56,739 nt of DNA from Akkermansiaceae bacterium (GCA_023253625.1 JALRFY010000183.1:1-56739), one strand, 5' to 3'; positions 44,001-52,217 are shown, counted from the first letter of the stretch. Notes: generated by a model not told the origin, from the letters alone. Made by a program: numbers and translations.

Positions 44001-44273
44001 CATGATCGAGGCGCCCTGGATCGACTTCGATTCGACGTGCGAGATGCCGGCGATGTAGAGGAAGTGGTATTCGTATCGATAGGTTAGATAGCCCTCCATC
44101 TGCGCCGGGTCCATGCCGCCATAGGGTTGCGCGACGTAGATCGTCGGAATGCCCAGCGGCGGGAAGATGTCGCGCGGCATGCGTTTCAACGCGAGCATGG
44201 CACCCAGCGCGATGGCGATGGCGAGGACGATGATGGTGAGCGGGCGGCGCAGCGCGAAGGTGAGCAGGGACAT
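41067..44273 (-). CDS. RND efflux pump, inner-membrane permease
   Basis: A 1068-aa proton-driven pump of the AcrB/MdtB/CusA superfamily with twelve helices and two large periplasmic loops. It opens MSLLTFALRRPLTIIVLAIAIALGAMLALKRMPRDIFP. The porter loop has GASIMKLQFHPGTDMSQAM. The proton-relay helix reads GILVDEATVAIENIHSHL near residue 402, with DE in place of the common DD. The second half repeats this layout (GIGAIMAVGVAVANAILLVTFAEGFRR). The substrate cannot be read from sequence: it lacks the CusA methionine pattern and is closest to generic multidrug-type members. A charged, low-similarity insertion lies near residues 965-1000. Confidence 0.93.
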   Translation of the reverse strand: MSLLTFALRRPLTIIVLAIAIALGAMLALKRMPRDIFPPLGIPTIYVAQPYGGMDPAQMEGYLTYRYEYHFLYIAGISHVESKSIQGASIMKLQFHPGTDMSQAMSETVAQVNRSRAFMPPGTVAPFIMRFDAGSVAVGNLVFSTDDPNITLNQMQDQALNKVRPSFATLPGVSAPPPFGGSSRAIIVEVDPDKMRSAGLSPDDIVRSLARGNTISPSGNINLDGKYPIVPTNAIVRDIKELEGIPLKSEPGRAVFVRDIAKVSDGADTTTAYALANGKRSVYLPVTKRADASTLDVVKAVRENIPEFQKLLPEGISVSYEFDQSPVVEQSIRDLAKEGALGAVLTGLMVLVFLRDWRSAFIVVINIPLSLMAASLALWITGQSIHLMTLGGMALAIGILVDEATVAIENIHSHLGRGQSLARAAYVGTRETTLPRFLAMVCILAVFIPAFFMEGAAKALFVPLALAVGFSMVASFLLSSTLVPILTVWLLKKDGHHTESEGLLARVFAPLAQTTVAARWVLVPAYLAITLGIIALIGPQLGREIFPQIDNGQFALRFRAPSGTQVAITEKIATRILDTIAREVGGTDKVAMSIGMVGVHNSSFPVNLVHLWNGGPGEGFLAIQLAEDADVKVPELRESLRKVLASEIPDVSISFEPQDIVSRVMSFGSPTPLEVAVSGPDLTASRAHAEKLLAELRKIDFLRDIQISQDLNFPTVNVHIDRERAGLLGVEVEDVARSLVAATTSSRFTVANFWADPKSGISYNLQVQIPEELTKSIDDLKNIPVRSSHERPVLLSNIADIHQGTAVGTYERYNLARVVSITANIHGTDFGRAMAAVKKTIADVGPPPDGKTKVDLRGQVVPYEQLRKGFSEGLVITIIVIFLLLCANFQSVRLAIVVISTTPAVLAGIVLALWITGTTLNIQSGIGAIMAVGVAVANAILLVTFAEGFRRKNTSDSAAVSSAIVEPFEKQPSQPSADPVAAAVAGAKSRLRAVLMTSCAMSAGMLPLALGLGEGGDQTAPLGRAVIGGLVFATLATLFVLPSVFAILSSKIVRSPSLDPTDAESAHS

Positions 44274-44324
44274 CGGATGAGTGCCGAGTGAAAAGTGGGA
44301 AGTGCGAAGTGAAGAGCGGGAAAG

Positions 44325-45389
44325 TTATGGAATGATGACTTTGTCGCCTGCGGCGGGGCCGGTGGTGAGGATGGCGGTGCGACCATCGACGGCGGCGAGC
44401 GTGACGGGGACTTCGCGGGTGTTGTTGCCGTCGAGCGTTTTCACGAAGCGCGAGCCGTCGGCGGCGGTGTGAAGGGCGGCGAGCGGGACGAGGATGGCGT
44501 TGTCCACCGACGCGAGCTTGAGCGTGGCACTGCCCATGCTGCCGGGGAGGAGCTTGGTCTGTGCAAGGTCGACCTCGGCGGTCATGGTTTTGGTGACGGG
44601 ATCGAGCGAACCGGAGACGCGGGTGAGCTGTGTGGCGACTTGGGTGCCGCCGATCTGGATCACGGCCGCGTCACCGGCATCGGCGAGCATGGCGGCGTGT
44701 TCCGGGATGTGCATGCGGACACGGAGGGTCTCGGTTTGTTCGAGGGTGAAGAGGCGCTCGCGGGTGGGGCCGGGTGCGAGGAAATCGCCGGGAACGGCGC
44801 GCCGTTCGACGACGAGTCCATCGAACGGCGCGGTGATGCGGGTGTATTCCAGCACGGCACGGGCTTCATTGGCACGAGCTTCCGCGGCGAGGGATTCGGC
44901 CTCGGCACCGAGCACGGCGGCCTCCACTTCACTGACCTTGGCCTCGGCCGAGGCGAGGCGTGCATCCGCTTCGTCTCGCGCCTTGGCGGTGACACTACCG
45001 CTGGCGACGAGGCGCGAGATGCGGGAGGATTCTGATTTCGCGGCCGCGGCGTTGGCCTCCGCAGCCCGGTGAAGCGAGGTGGCCTGGGTGATCAATTGCT
45101 TCGCAGCTCGCGCTTCCTCGGCGCGGGCAGCGGCGGAGGCAACCAATTCAGGCGCATCGATCGCGGCGAGCAGATCGCCCTTTTTCACGCGGCTGCCGAT
45201 GTCCGCCTTCACCTCGCTTACCCAGCCGGTGGCGGTGGTGCCGAGGTGGATGCGATGGTAGGGCAGCGCCTCGGCGGGAAGGGTGACGGATTTCATCCAT
45301 GGACCCGCGGTGACAGGGGCGGTCTTGAGTGGCGCGGGTTGGGCCGCAAGAGGCAGAGACAACAAGAGAAATATGACGGATGGTTTCAT
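44325..45389 (-). CDS. RND efflux periplasmic adaptor (membrane fusion protein)
   Basis: A 354-aa protein with a signal peptide (MKPSVIFLLLSLPLAAQPAP). The start at 45389 begins this signal; the open frame continues upstream without family resemblance. Order: barrel-sandwich half (GTTATGWVSEVKADIGSRVKKGDLLAAID), an Ala-rich helical hairpin (about 78-175), the second half-motif ITAPFDGLVVERRAVPGDFL, then beta-barrel and proximal domains (GSMGSATLKLASVDNAILVPLAAL). It bridges pump and TolC channel. A 22-bp palindrome lies 74-95 bases before its start, suggesting its own promoter inside the locus. Confidence 0.92.
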   Translation of the reverse strand: MKPSVIFLLLSLPLAAQPAPLKTAPVTAGPWMKSVTLPAEALPYHRIHLGTTATGWVSEVKADIGSRVKKGDLLAAIDAPELVASAAARAEEARAAKQLITQATSLHRAAEANAAAAKSESSRISRLVASGSVTAKARDEADARLASAEAKVSEVEAAVLGAEAESLAAEARANEARAVLEYTRITAPFDGLVVERRAVPGDFLAPGPTRERLFTLEQTETLRVRMHIPEHAAMLADAGDAAVIQIGGTQVATQLTRVSGSLDPVTKTMTAEVDLAQTKLLPGSMGSATLKLASVDNAILVPLAALHTAADGSRFVKTLDGNNTREVPVTLAAVDGRTAILTTGPAAGDKVIIP

Positions 45390-45462
45390 GGATCGAAAAG
45401 GTGCGCGGGATCGGAAAAAAGCGGGGTTTGTAGACCCGGATACGTGCGCGCGCCACGGATCA

Positions 45463-45484
45463 ATCCTGAAGATTTGTTCAGGAT
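45463..45484. promoter_or_regulatory. Palindrome ATCCTGAA-N6-TTCAGGAT upstream of the adaptor gene
   Basis: Perfect 8-bp arms around GATTTG. A near-identical copy at 46040-46061 lies upstream of the DoxX gene. Likely operator of the adjacent response regulator, or another regulator shared by the two transcription units. Confidence 0.6.
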
Positions 45485-45517
45485 CGGTTATTGGGGTTGG
45501 TTGCCGCACGGAAGATG

Positions 45518-45994
45518 TCAATCGACCTTCCACCGCTTCGATAGCTTCACATCGACCGACCATGGTCCCGCGCCGGTGATGAGTAGGTAGAGCGAGCCGA
45601 ATAGCATGGAGATGTCGTTGCGCGATTCGTGTATTGTGCTGAGGAAGCCGTAGCGCGGAAGTGGGCGCAGCGAGAAGCCCATGAACTCGGAGCCGATGAA
45701 GATCGGAATTTTCACCGTGAACAGTGCGACCAGCATGGTGACGATGAGTGGCACGGCGGCTATGCGGGTGAATAGGCCGGCGAGCAGCAGCATGCCGCAA
45801 GCGGTTTCAAAAAAGCCGACGAAGGGGCCGAAGAATTCCGGCGCGGGGATGCCGATTTTTGCGAATCGGCCGCTTCCGAGATCGGCCGGGTAGAGGAATT
45901 TCTGGATGCCTTCGAAAAAGAAAATGCCACCGACCATCAGGCGGATCAGCAGGTTCGCGGCAGGAGCGTGGGTGGGGAGTGTGCGCTGGATCAT
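45518..45994 (-). CDS. DoxX family membrane protein
   Basis: A 158-aa protein with about four transmembrane helices. Family features are LLIRLMVGGIFFFEGIQKFLYP at the N-terminus, a conserved FFETACGMLLLAGLFTRIAAVPLIVTMLVALF block, and a last helix after HESRNDISMLFGSLYLLITGAGPWSVD. The ATG at 45994 is preferred over an upstream GTG, which would add 13 residues overlapping the palindrome region. DoxX proteins are quinone-linked or stress-related membrane proteins of varied or unknown function. It lies between a two-component system and an efflux pump, so it may take part in the same stress response. Confidence 0.85.
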   Translation of the reverse strand: MIQRTLPTHAPAANLLIRLMVGGIFFFEGIQKFLYPADLGSGRFAKIGIPAPEFFGPFVGFFETACGMLLLAGLFTRIAAVPLIVTMLVALFTVKIPIFIGSEFMGFSLRPLPRYGFLSTIHESRNDISMLFGSLYLLITGAGPWSVDVKLSKRWKVD

Positions 45995-46039
45995 GGCTTG
46001 TGTCCGTTGGCTCGGGATACGCGGTTGCAGCACTGGTGA

Positions 46040-46061
46040 ATTCTGAAGATTTGTTCAGGAT
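46040..46061. promoter_or_regulatory. Palindrome ATTCTGAA-N6-TTCAGGAT upstream of doxX
   Basis: Second copy of the 22-bp element, with one G-T-type mismatch in the arms and an identical GATTTG centre. It lies 46-67 bases before the DoxX start and overlaps the stop codon of the histidine kinase gene (46055-46057). Confidence 0.6.
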
Positions 46062-47473
46062 GCGGGCAGCAGGATGCGGAAACAACTGCCGCCCTGCGCC
46101 GGACATTCGAGTTCGATGCGCCCCCCGTGCTGCTCGACGAACAATTTCGCGATGGCCAGGCCGAGGCCTGCGCCGCCGTCGGCGCGGGATCGGGCCTTGT
46201 CGATGCGGTGGAAGCGGTCGAAGATTTTCCCGCGATGCTCCGGCGGGATGCCGGGGCCTTGGTCGGTGATTTCAAGGATCGCCCCGCCGTCGCGTGTGCG
46301 GGTGGAAACACGGATGATGGTTTCTCCGGGGCTGTGGCGGATGGCGTTGTGGAGCAGGTTGGTGACGGCTTGGCGGAGCAGCACGGGATCGGCGTGGATC
46401 TTTGGATCGGCAGACGTGATTTCCACGCGCTGGTTTTTCTCGGATGCGAGCACGTGGAAGCGATCGCAAACCTCGCGGACCAATGACCCGAGGGATAGGG
46501 TTTCCCGCCGCAACGGCATGCGTCCGCTCTCGGCGCGGGCCAAGAGCAGCAGGGTGTCGGCGAGATCGTGAAGGCGTTGCGCCTCCTCCAGCATCGTGGA
46601 AATCGTATCGCGGAGCGCTTCGTTGCCGCTCTCTTCGCGCAGCGCCACTTCGCCGACACAGCGCAGGGCTGTTAGAGGTGTGCGGAGTTCGTGCGAGGCG
46701 TCGGAGGTGAATCGTTTCAGGGAGTCGAACGAGCCTTCCAAGCGCCGGAGCGTTTCGTTGAAGACGGTGGCGAGCTGGCCGAGTTCGTCGTGGGGGTTGG
46801 GGTTCGGCAGTCGTTTTCCAAGCGATTCCGAAGTGATTTGGCGCGCTTCCGCCGCCATGTCGGCGACCGGACGCAAGGCGCTTCCGGCCATGAAATGTCC
46901 GATCAATCCGGCGAGCAGCACCGCGGCGGGCATGCTGATGGCGAGCCCGGCAAGAATGCGGCGCAGTGTGGCGCGATTTCCCGATTCATCGCGGAAAACC
47001 CGGAGGATCACCTCGCGCCCGTCGATGTTGGATGCCATTCGGAAGATGCGCGCGGGACGGCCATCGTTGAGCGGCAATGTCTGGAAACCTGGGCCCGCTG
47101 CGTCATTCGGATCGGGCGGATGGAGTGTTTGGCCGCCATGGGATGGGCAGTGCGATAACAGGCGTGTTCGTCCGATCCAGACCTCGAACCAGCTTTCCGC
47201 ATAGCCAGGGCTTTGCGGTGTGGCGGGGCTGCTGGAACGCCAGCGGATGCCGCCGTTTTTATCATCCTCGAGATGCGCTTCGATGAGCGCCCAATCGATG
47301 CGGAGCTGGCGGTCGATGTCCGCGAGCATTTGATTGCGGATCAGATGATAGATGGCTGGCAGCAAAGCCAGCAGGACGAGCGTCGCGGCAAGCGAGAACG
47401 AGATCGTGAGGCGGAAACGCAGTGGCCGTTTTCTCCACCAATCCGCGCCTGTGATGTGGGATGACGCGCTCAT
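46055..47473 (-). CDS. Sensor histidine kinase (CusS/QseC-like)
   Basis: A 472-aa membrane sensor. Two helices (about 21-45 and 173-197) flank a periplasmic domain of about 125 residues. A HAMP domain follows (GSALRPVADMAAEARQI), then the phosphoacceptor His 261 in SDASHELRTPLTAL and a C-terminal ATPase domain with N box AVTNLLHNAIRHSP, G1 DQGPGIPPEHRGKIFDRFHR and G2 GGAGLGLAIAKLFVE. The periplasmic domain has one HCPSH segment that could bind metal, but no definite ligand can be assigned. The start overlaps the response regulator stop by one base (TGATG), so the pair is translationally coupled. Confidence 0.94.
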   Translation of the reverse strand: MSASSHITGADWWRKRPLRFRLTISFSLAATLVLLALLPAIYHLIRNQMLADIDRQLRIDWALIEAHLEDDKNGGIRWRSSSPATPQSPGYAESWFEVWIGRTRLLSHCPSHGGQTLHPPDPNDAAGPGFQTLPLNDGRPARIFRMASNIDGREVILRVFRDESGNRATLRRILAGLAISMPAAVLLAGLIGHFMAGSALRPVADMAAEARQITSESLGKRLPNPNPHDELGQLATVFNETLRRLEGSFDSLKRFTSDASHELRTPLTALRCVGEVALREESGNEALRDTISTMLEEAQRLHDLADTLLLLARAESGRMPLRRETLSLGSLVREVCDRFHVLASEKNQRVEITSADPKIHADPVLLRQAVTNLLHNAIRHSPGETIIRVSTRTRDGGAILEITDQGPGIPPEHRGKIFDRFHRIDKARSRADGGAGLGLAIAKLFVEQHGGRIELECPAQGGSCFRILLPAS

Positions 47474-48165
47474 CAGGTATCGCTTTCCGGTTTTTCGCGG
47501 CAGAGGAAACCGACCCCGCGGATGGTGTGGATGAGGCGCTTGTCACGGCCCTCGTCCACCTTGCGGCGCAGGCGGGCGAGGTGGACGTCAATGACGTTGT
47601 CGAGCGGAGTCGAACGGTTGGTTTCCCGCCAGACATCGCGGGCGATCATGCCGCGTGTGACGACTTGGCCAGTGTGGCGCATGAGGTAAACGAGCAGGTC
47701 GTATTCGCGCGGAGTGAGGGCGATGGCATTTCCATCACGTGAGACCCGCCGGGTTTTCAGGTCAATGACAAGGTCGCCAGATTGGAGAAGCAGCGATTCC
47801 TCGCCGCCAGCGCGGCGGGTGAGTGCGCGCAGGCGTGCGAGCAGTTCGGCGAATGCGAATGGTTTTACCAAATAATCGTCCGCGCCGCTGTCGAGTCCCG
47901 TCACCCGGTCCTCAACCGCGTCCTTGGCGGTGAGCAGCAGGACGGGCGGCTTGGGAGTGATGTGTTTCAGTGCGCGCAGGATGGCGATGCCATCCAATCC
48001 GGGCAGCATCCAATCGAGCACGACCGCGTCGAAAATACCGGCTTGCAGCCGCGCCAGACCCTCGGTGCCGGTGCGCGCGACTTCCGGCACGCAGCCCTCG
48101 GCCTGCAATCCGCTCCGGATCGCATCGGCGGTGGTGGGTTCGTCTTCGACGATGAGGATTTTCAT
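47473..48165 (-). CDS. OmpR-family response regulator
   Basis: A 230-aa DNA-binding regulator. The receiver domain has the acidic pocket EDE (8-10), phosphoacceptor Asp 51 (AVVLDWMLPG), LLTAKD and the conserved Lys in DDYLVKPF. The winged-helix effector domain follows (ALTPREYDLLVYLMRHTGQVVTRGMI..NVIDVHLARLRRKVD..IHTIRGVGFL). The start at 48165 gives the standard MKILIVEDE; the longer frame adds unrelated sequence. It leads the operon and probably controls the doxX and efflux genes through the repeated palindromes described downstream. CusR/CopR-type relatives also bind palindromic boxes. Confidence 0.94.
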   Translation of the reverse strand: MKILIVEDEPTTADAIRSGLQAEGCVPEVARTGTEGLARLQAGIFDAVVLDWMLPGLDGIAILRALKHITPKPPVLLLTAKDAVEDRVTGLDSGADDYLVKPFAFAELLARLRALTRRAGGEESLLLQSGDLVIDLKTRRVSRDGNAIALTPREYDLLVYLMRHTGQVVTRGMIARDVWRETNRSTPLDNVIDVHLARLRRKVDEGRDKRLIHTIRGVGFLCREKPESDT

Positions 48166-48305
48166 GGGACTGCCGGCGCGATCAGATGGCATACGGGCCG
48201 GCTTGTCATGCTTTCGCTCATCAAGGACCGGTGTTGGTGCAGATTTCGGCTGCCGCGGGGATTTGGGCTTTGTCATCGGCCATGGATCGGCGAGGGATGG
48301 CGCGG

Positions 48306-49487
48306 ATGAAGATTCACCGCCCCATGGCCGAGGCCGCCGCCACGATGATTCGGGAAACGCTGCGCGAAAAAAAGGTGCTCGACCGCGTGCTGCAGGACGC
48401 CTTCGCCGCGAATCCCAAGTGGGGGAAACGCGACCGTGCGTTCATCGCGGAAACCGCCTTCGAAGTGGTCCGCTGGCGGCGCGCGCTTGAGTTTGTGGCG
48501 GAAAGTGCCTCGATCCCCGCATTGTGCGCTGCGCAGTGGACGCGCATGGCATTGGAAATCCCGGCCTGGTGGCCACACGACGGTGCGCCGCCGGATGACC
48601 TGCATGCGCGTGAATCCGATTTGAAAAACCAACCGCGTGCCGTGCGCGAATCGATCCCGGACTGGCTTGACGATCTCGGCGAGCGTGAACTCGGCCCGGC
48701 ATGGGACGCGGAAATTGGCGCGCTCAACCGCCGCGCGCCGGTTTTCCTGCGCGTCAACACGCTGCGCAACGACCGCGCCGGAGTCATCGCCTGGCTCGCG
48801 GCTGCGGGCGTGGACTGCGAACCCGTGGCGGCCCTGCCGGACACGCTCGTGCTGCCAACCGGCAAAACACTGCCGAAACCCCTGCTCGCCGAGGGCCGGG
48901 TGGAAGTGCAGGACGCCGGATCGCAAACGATCGCCCCCTTGCTCGATCCGCAACCGGGCGAATGCATCATCGATTCCTGCGCCGGGGCGGGTGGCAAGAC
49001 GCTCCATCTCGCCGCCCTGATGCGCAATGACGGCCGGATCTACGCGATGGATGTAAGCGCCAGGAAACTTGAGGAACTCACCCGCCGGGCGCGGCGTGCG
49101 CGGGTCAAAATCATCCGCACCAAGTCATGGCAGGACGTCACTCCCGCGGATTTCGCCGGCATGGCAGACCGCCTCATGATCGATGCCCCTTGCTCCGGTC
49201 TTGGCACGCTGCGTCGCCAGCCGGACCTGAAGTGGCGTCTTACGCCTGCGAAACTCGATGCCGTGCGAGCATTGCAGCAACAAATCCTGCGCGAGCACGC
49301 CGCGATGCTCAAACCCGGCGGCCGGCTCGTCTATGCCACTTGTTCCATACTGCCATCCGAGAACCGCGCGGCTGCCGGCACGCTGCTCGCCTCCGGGGGA
49401 TTCACCCTGGTTTCCGAGCATCCGGTCTCGCCCGCGGCCACCGGCTTCGATGGCTTCCACGCCGTGGTGATGGAAAAATCCGCCTGA
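48306..49487 (+). CDS. RsmB/NOP-family RNA (cytosine-C5)-methyltransferase
   Basis: A 393-aa SAM-dependent RNA methyltransferase. The N-terminal NusB-like helical region (about 1-120) includes VLDRVLQDAFAANPKWGKRDRAFIAETAFEVVR. The catalytic domain has the PUA-like link FLRVNTLRN, SAM motif I DSCAGAGGKTLHLAALM, motif IV DAPCSGLGTLRRQPDLKWRL and motif VI ATCSILPSEN with the two cysteines of the m5C mechanism. The start at 48306 is preferred because a GAGG sits about 9 bases ahead; an ATG three codons upstream is possible. It is divergent from the response regulator with 140 bp between. Full RsmB identity is not certain, as it is shorter than E. coli RsmB. Confidence 0.9.
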   Translation: MKIHRPMAEAAATMIRETLREKKVLDRVLQDAFAANPKWGKRDRAFIAETAFEVVRWRRALEFVAESASIPALCAAQWTRMALEIPAWWPHDGAPPDDLHARESDLKNQPRAVRESIPDWLDDLGERELGPAWDAEIGALNRRAPVFLRVNTLRNDRAGVIAWLAAAGVDCEPVAALPDTLVLPTGKTLPKPLLAEGRVEVQDAGSQTIAPLLDPQPGECIIDSCAGAGGKTLHLAALMRNDGRIYAMDVSARKLEELTRRARRARVKIIRTKSWQDVTPADFAGMADRLMIDAPCSGLGTLRRQPDLKWRLTPAKLDAVRALQQQILREHAAMLKPGGRLVYATCSILPSENRAAAGTLLASGGFTLVSEHPVSPAATGFDGFHAVVMEKSA

Positions 49488-49559
49488 TTTTCGCCAGAGC
49501 CAAACGGCTTGTGCCCTCGGTATCCGTGTTGCCAGCCCCGTGCAATGGTTGCGCAGTGG

Positions 49560-52208
49560 TCAGGGTCCGTCCGGCGGGGATGCGGCCTTGATCAATCCGA
49601 TCTTGTGGGCGGCCACCGGAGCGTCCGCTCCTGCTGCGGGAAACATGATCGATCCGGCGTTTTTCCCGAAGCGGTAGTTGCCGATGCTGACCCAGATATT
49701 GTCCTGCGTTTGATCAAGGGATGTGCGCGAGGTGCCGTCGGCATGGGTGATCTCCACCGGTGCCTTGGTGGCCTGTCCGGGGTCGCCGACGGTGAACACA
49801 AAGACATCGTAGCGGCCGTCCTCCGGCACCGGCAGGTGAAAGACCGCCTTGGTTGTGGCCCCGGCACCCGGCGCGCTTTGTTTGTAGAAATAGTTCAGGA
49901 GTTTGCCGAATCCGGGCTTGGATACGGTCCGCCAGTCTCCGTTCAGGGTCACATGGGTCTCGTCCCAGCAATCGACCACGAATCCCGCATGGGAGCGGTC
50001 GGCGGCAGGGATGAGGTTGGCGGCCGTTCCGCCAGCACCCATTTCGCGGGTGTCTCCAGTGGGTGTGTTCTCGGCGAGCAAGTTATGCACTCCACCCATG
50101 AACAGGCGGGTCGCGGAGTCGCCGTGGCCGCCCGAGCAATCGCGGATGACATTGTGTGCCACGGTTGAATAACTGGTATACCAGTCGAGGTAAATGCCGT
50201 AGGCATAGCGCCGTCCGGGTGGCTTCCCATGGCTCCGGCTGATGCCATGGCAGTCATGGATGTGGTTGTGGACGATGTGGTTCGGGGCGTTGAGCTTGCT
50301 CATGGCGGCGAAGTGGATGCCGGCCCCGTCGATGGTTTCCTTGAGGCAATCGTGGATGTGGTTGTATTCGATGAGGTTTCCTCCCTGGTTGCGGAAGGCG
50401 AAGATGCCGTTGCGGGAGAGATCGTGGAAGGTGTTGTGTGCGATGTGGTTGCCGATGCTCATCAGGAGGTTTTCCGGCCGGCTGTCGAGGTGCACGCCCG
50501 CATTGTAGTAGCGGATCCTGCCGAGCCCCTGCGCCCGGTTTCCAGCGATGGTGTTGTCCACGGGATAGGCCCCCGCCGCATTCGGCCGGTGGTCGAAGAC
50601 CAAGTGCGGTTCCATGTAGCTGAGGCAGGCACCCGTCGCCAGCAGGAAGCCCGCGCCGAGTTCCCGTGCGGTATTGTCCGCGATCCGGTTATGCCATGAA
50701 TCGAGCCGCAGCCAGACCGCATAGCCGCCGAGGTTCTGGAAATCGTTTCCGGCGATGGTGCAGTGCCGCGCGTTCTCCAGGATGATCGCTCCATCGGTGT
50801 TGACCCGTGGCTCGAGCTGGCCAAGCGAGTAAGTGGTATGGCGTAGCGAAAAACCTTTGATGGCGACGTGCTCGACATGGGTTCCCGCCGCGATATCGCC
50901 CTCCAGCCGGAAGAGGCTGTTCAGGCGCGGTGCCACGACTCCGCGCAGGCTTTCTTCCGCCGGCTTGAAATAAAGGCGCCCGGCCGGACCATCGAGATAC
51001 CACTCACCGGGCGCGTCCAGCTCGGACTTGATGCCCTCCACGTGGAAGGAGTTGTTGTTCCGGATCGCGGAGAAGCATTCGTCCCCGAAGCGTATGGTGC
51101 CGGAAGCGGCATCGACCGAGGTGATGGTGGGCAGCTGGTTGTAGAATTTCGGGCCAGCCACGATGTGGACCTGGGCGTCGGGTTCGTTTCCCCACGAATC
51201 GTTCACCCCGCCGGGGCGCACTGTCATGTGGTCCACGGCGCCACCGGTGGCATAGAGGTGGCCGGTGTTCGGATAGCGGGCCCGCGTCTGCCGGGTCTCG
51301 TCCGCGAAGAGCTGGCGGAAGACCCACGGGCGTGGCTGACTTGCCTTGATGAACATCACCGCCTCCGCCATCACCATGCCCTCGGTGTCGTCGTTTCTCA
51401 CGATGACCGCACCGCCGGACGCTGTTGTGAACGGGTGGGTGCCCAGTTGATACCATCCGCCCCGGAACGCCTGGTTGACCGTATGGCGCTGCGAGCCGCC
51501 ATTGTGCCTGACATCGACCGGGATTCTACGTGCGGCATCGTCGCGCTGGGTCCAGCGCAGATAAACCTCGTAGTCGCCATCCTCGGGAATGTCCGCCCTG
51601 AAGGTCACGCTCATGTTTCCCTTTCCGGCATTGCCGTCGTGCAAAAACGCCCCCTCCCGAGTCCAGTCGCCCTCGATGGCGACCTTGGTCTCATCGTCAT
51701 GCGCAATGACCTGTTTGATCCTGCGGTCGTCGGTTCCGGCGAGATCGGTGGCAAATACCCGGGTGCCATTCAGGGTGGTCTCGGTCCACGGTCCTTCGAG
51801 CGGGACGCCGCCGCTCAGGATCACCGTCTCCCCGGGGGCGGCCTGATAGGTTACCGGCTTGCCGGGTGTGCCGGAATCCTCCGGGCCGAGGAGGATCGCT
51901 TCGGCAAGATGATACGTTCCTCCATGCACATGGACGTTGACCGGCGCGTTGAAACGTCCGGTCACTTTGAGGTTCCGGATCGCATCGCGGGCCCGGCTGA
52001 TGGTGGCGAACGGCTCGGTGCTGGTGCCGGGGTTCGCATCGTTTCCGGTTGTTGCCACATGAAAAGTGGCCGGCGCGGCGCTTGCCGGTGGCGGAGGGGC
52101 GTCGCTTTGTCCGCAGGCACCTGCGGTAGATAGGATCATCAATGCCATTAATATCCATGACGGCTGGAGCAGTGCCGCCGATTTACGGGTGTTGGAGGTT
52201 TGGGTCAT
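49560..52208 (-). CDS. Right-handed beta-helix protein with two golvesin-like domains
   Basis: An 882-aa exported protein; the signal ends near ILSTAGACGQ, with a weak lipobox at Cys 32. A PSDNPGT-like opening (VATTGNDANPGTSTEPFATI) begins the parallel beta-helix, which is typical of polysaccharide lyases and related enzymes. It is interrupted by a golvesin C-terminal-like beta domain (about 174-288; GDYEVYLRWTQRD..GGWYQLGTHPF). Helix coils resume with Asn/His repeats (NRIADNTARELGAGFLLATG, GIHFAAMSKLNAPNHIVHNHIHDC), and a second golvesin-like domain closes the protein (about 745-880). Probably binds or degrades a polysaccharide outside the cell. Catalytic residues cannot be assigned by eye. 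Last gene of a three-gene operon. Confidence 0.82.
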   Translation of the reverse strand: MTQTSNTRKSAALLQPSWILMALMILSTAGACGQSDAPPPPASAAPATFHVATTGNDANPGTSTEPFATISRARDAIRNLKVTGRFNAPVNVHVHGGTYHLAEAILLGPEDSGTPGKPVTYQAAPGETVILSGGVPLEGPWTETTLNGTRVFATDLAGTDDRRIKQVIAHDDETKVAIEGDWTREGAFLHDGNAGKGNMSVTFRADIPEDGDYEVYLRWTQRDDAARRIPVDVRHNGGSQRHTVNQAFRGGWYQLGTHPFTTASGGAVIVRNDDTEGMVMAEAVMFIKASQPRPWVFRQLFADETRQTRARYPNTGHLYATGGAVDHMTVRPGGVNDSWGNEPDAQVHIVAGPKFYNQLPTITSVDAASGTIRFGDECFSAIRNNNSFHVEGIKSELDAPGEWYLDGPAGRLYFKPAEESLRGVVAPRLNSLFRLEGDIAAGTHVEHVAIKGFSLRHTTYSLGQLEPRVNTDGAIILENARHCTIAGNDFQNLGGYAVWLRLDSWHNRIADNTARELGAGFLLATGACLSYMEPHLVFDHRPNAAGAYPVDNTIAGNRAQGLGRIRYYNAGVHLDSRPENLLMSIGNHIAHNTFHDLSRNGIFAFRNQGGNLIEYNHIHDCLKETIDGAGIHFAAMSKLNAPNHIVHNHIHDCHGISRSHGKPPGRRYAYGIYLDWYTSYSTVAHNVIRDCSGGHGDSATRLFMGGVHNLLAENTPTGDTREMGAGGTAANLIPAADRSHAGFVVDCWDETHVTLNGDWRTVSKPGFGKLLNYFYKQSAPGAGATTKAVFHLPVPEDGRYDVFVFTVGDPGQATKAPVEITHADGTSRTSLDQTQDNIWVSIGNYRFGKNAGSIMFPAAGADAPVAAHKIGLIKAASPPDGP

Positions 52209-52217
52209 GGGAATTGC

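Larger units (their letters stand above)
6046..46675. repeat. Dispersed heptamer CTGTTAG/CTAACAG, ten copies
   Basis: Found by eye at 6046, 10378, 40142, 40946, 42224, 43235 and 46669 as CTGTTAG on the plus strand, and at 6484, 9321 and 35568 as CTAACAG. All ten lie inside minus-strand genes (alpha-2-macroglobulin, pstC, tolC-like, RND pump, histidine kinase). Four share the longer form GCCTGTTAGAA. Seven encode Leu-Thr as CTA ACA; the others use CTG TTA or GTT AGA. CTA, ACA, TTA and AGA look rare in this DNA. The coordinates span the outermost copies, not a continuous repeat. Confidence 0.55.
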
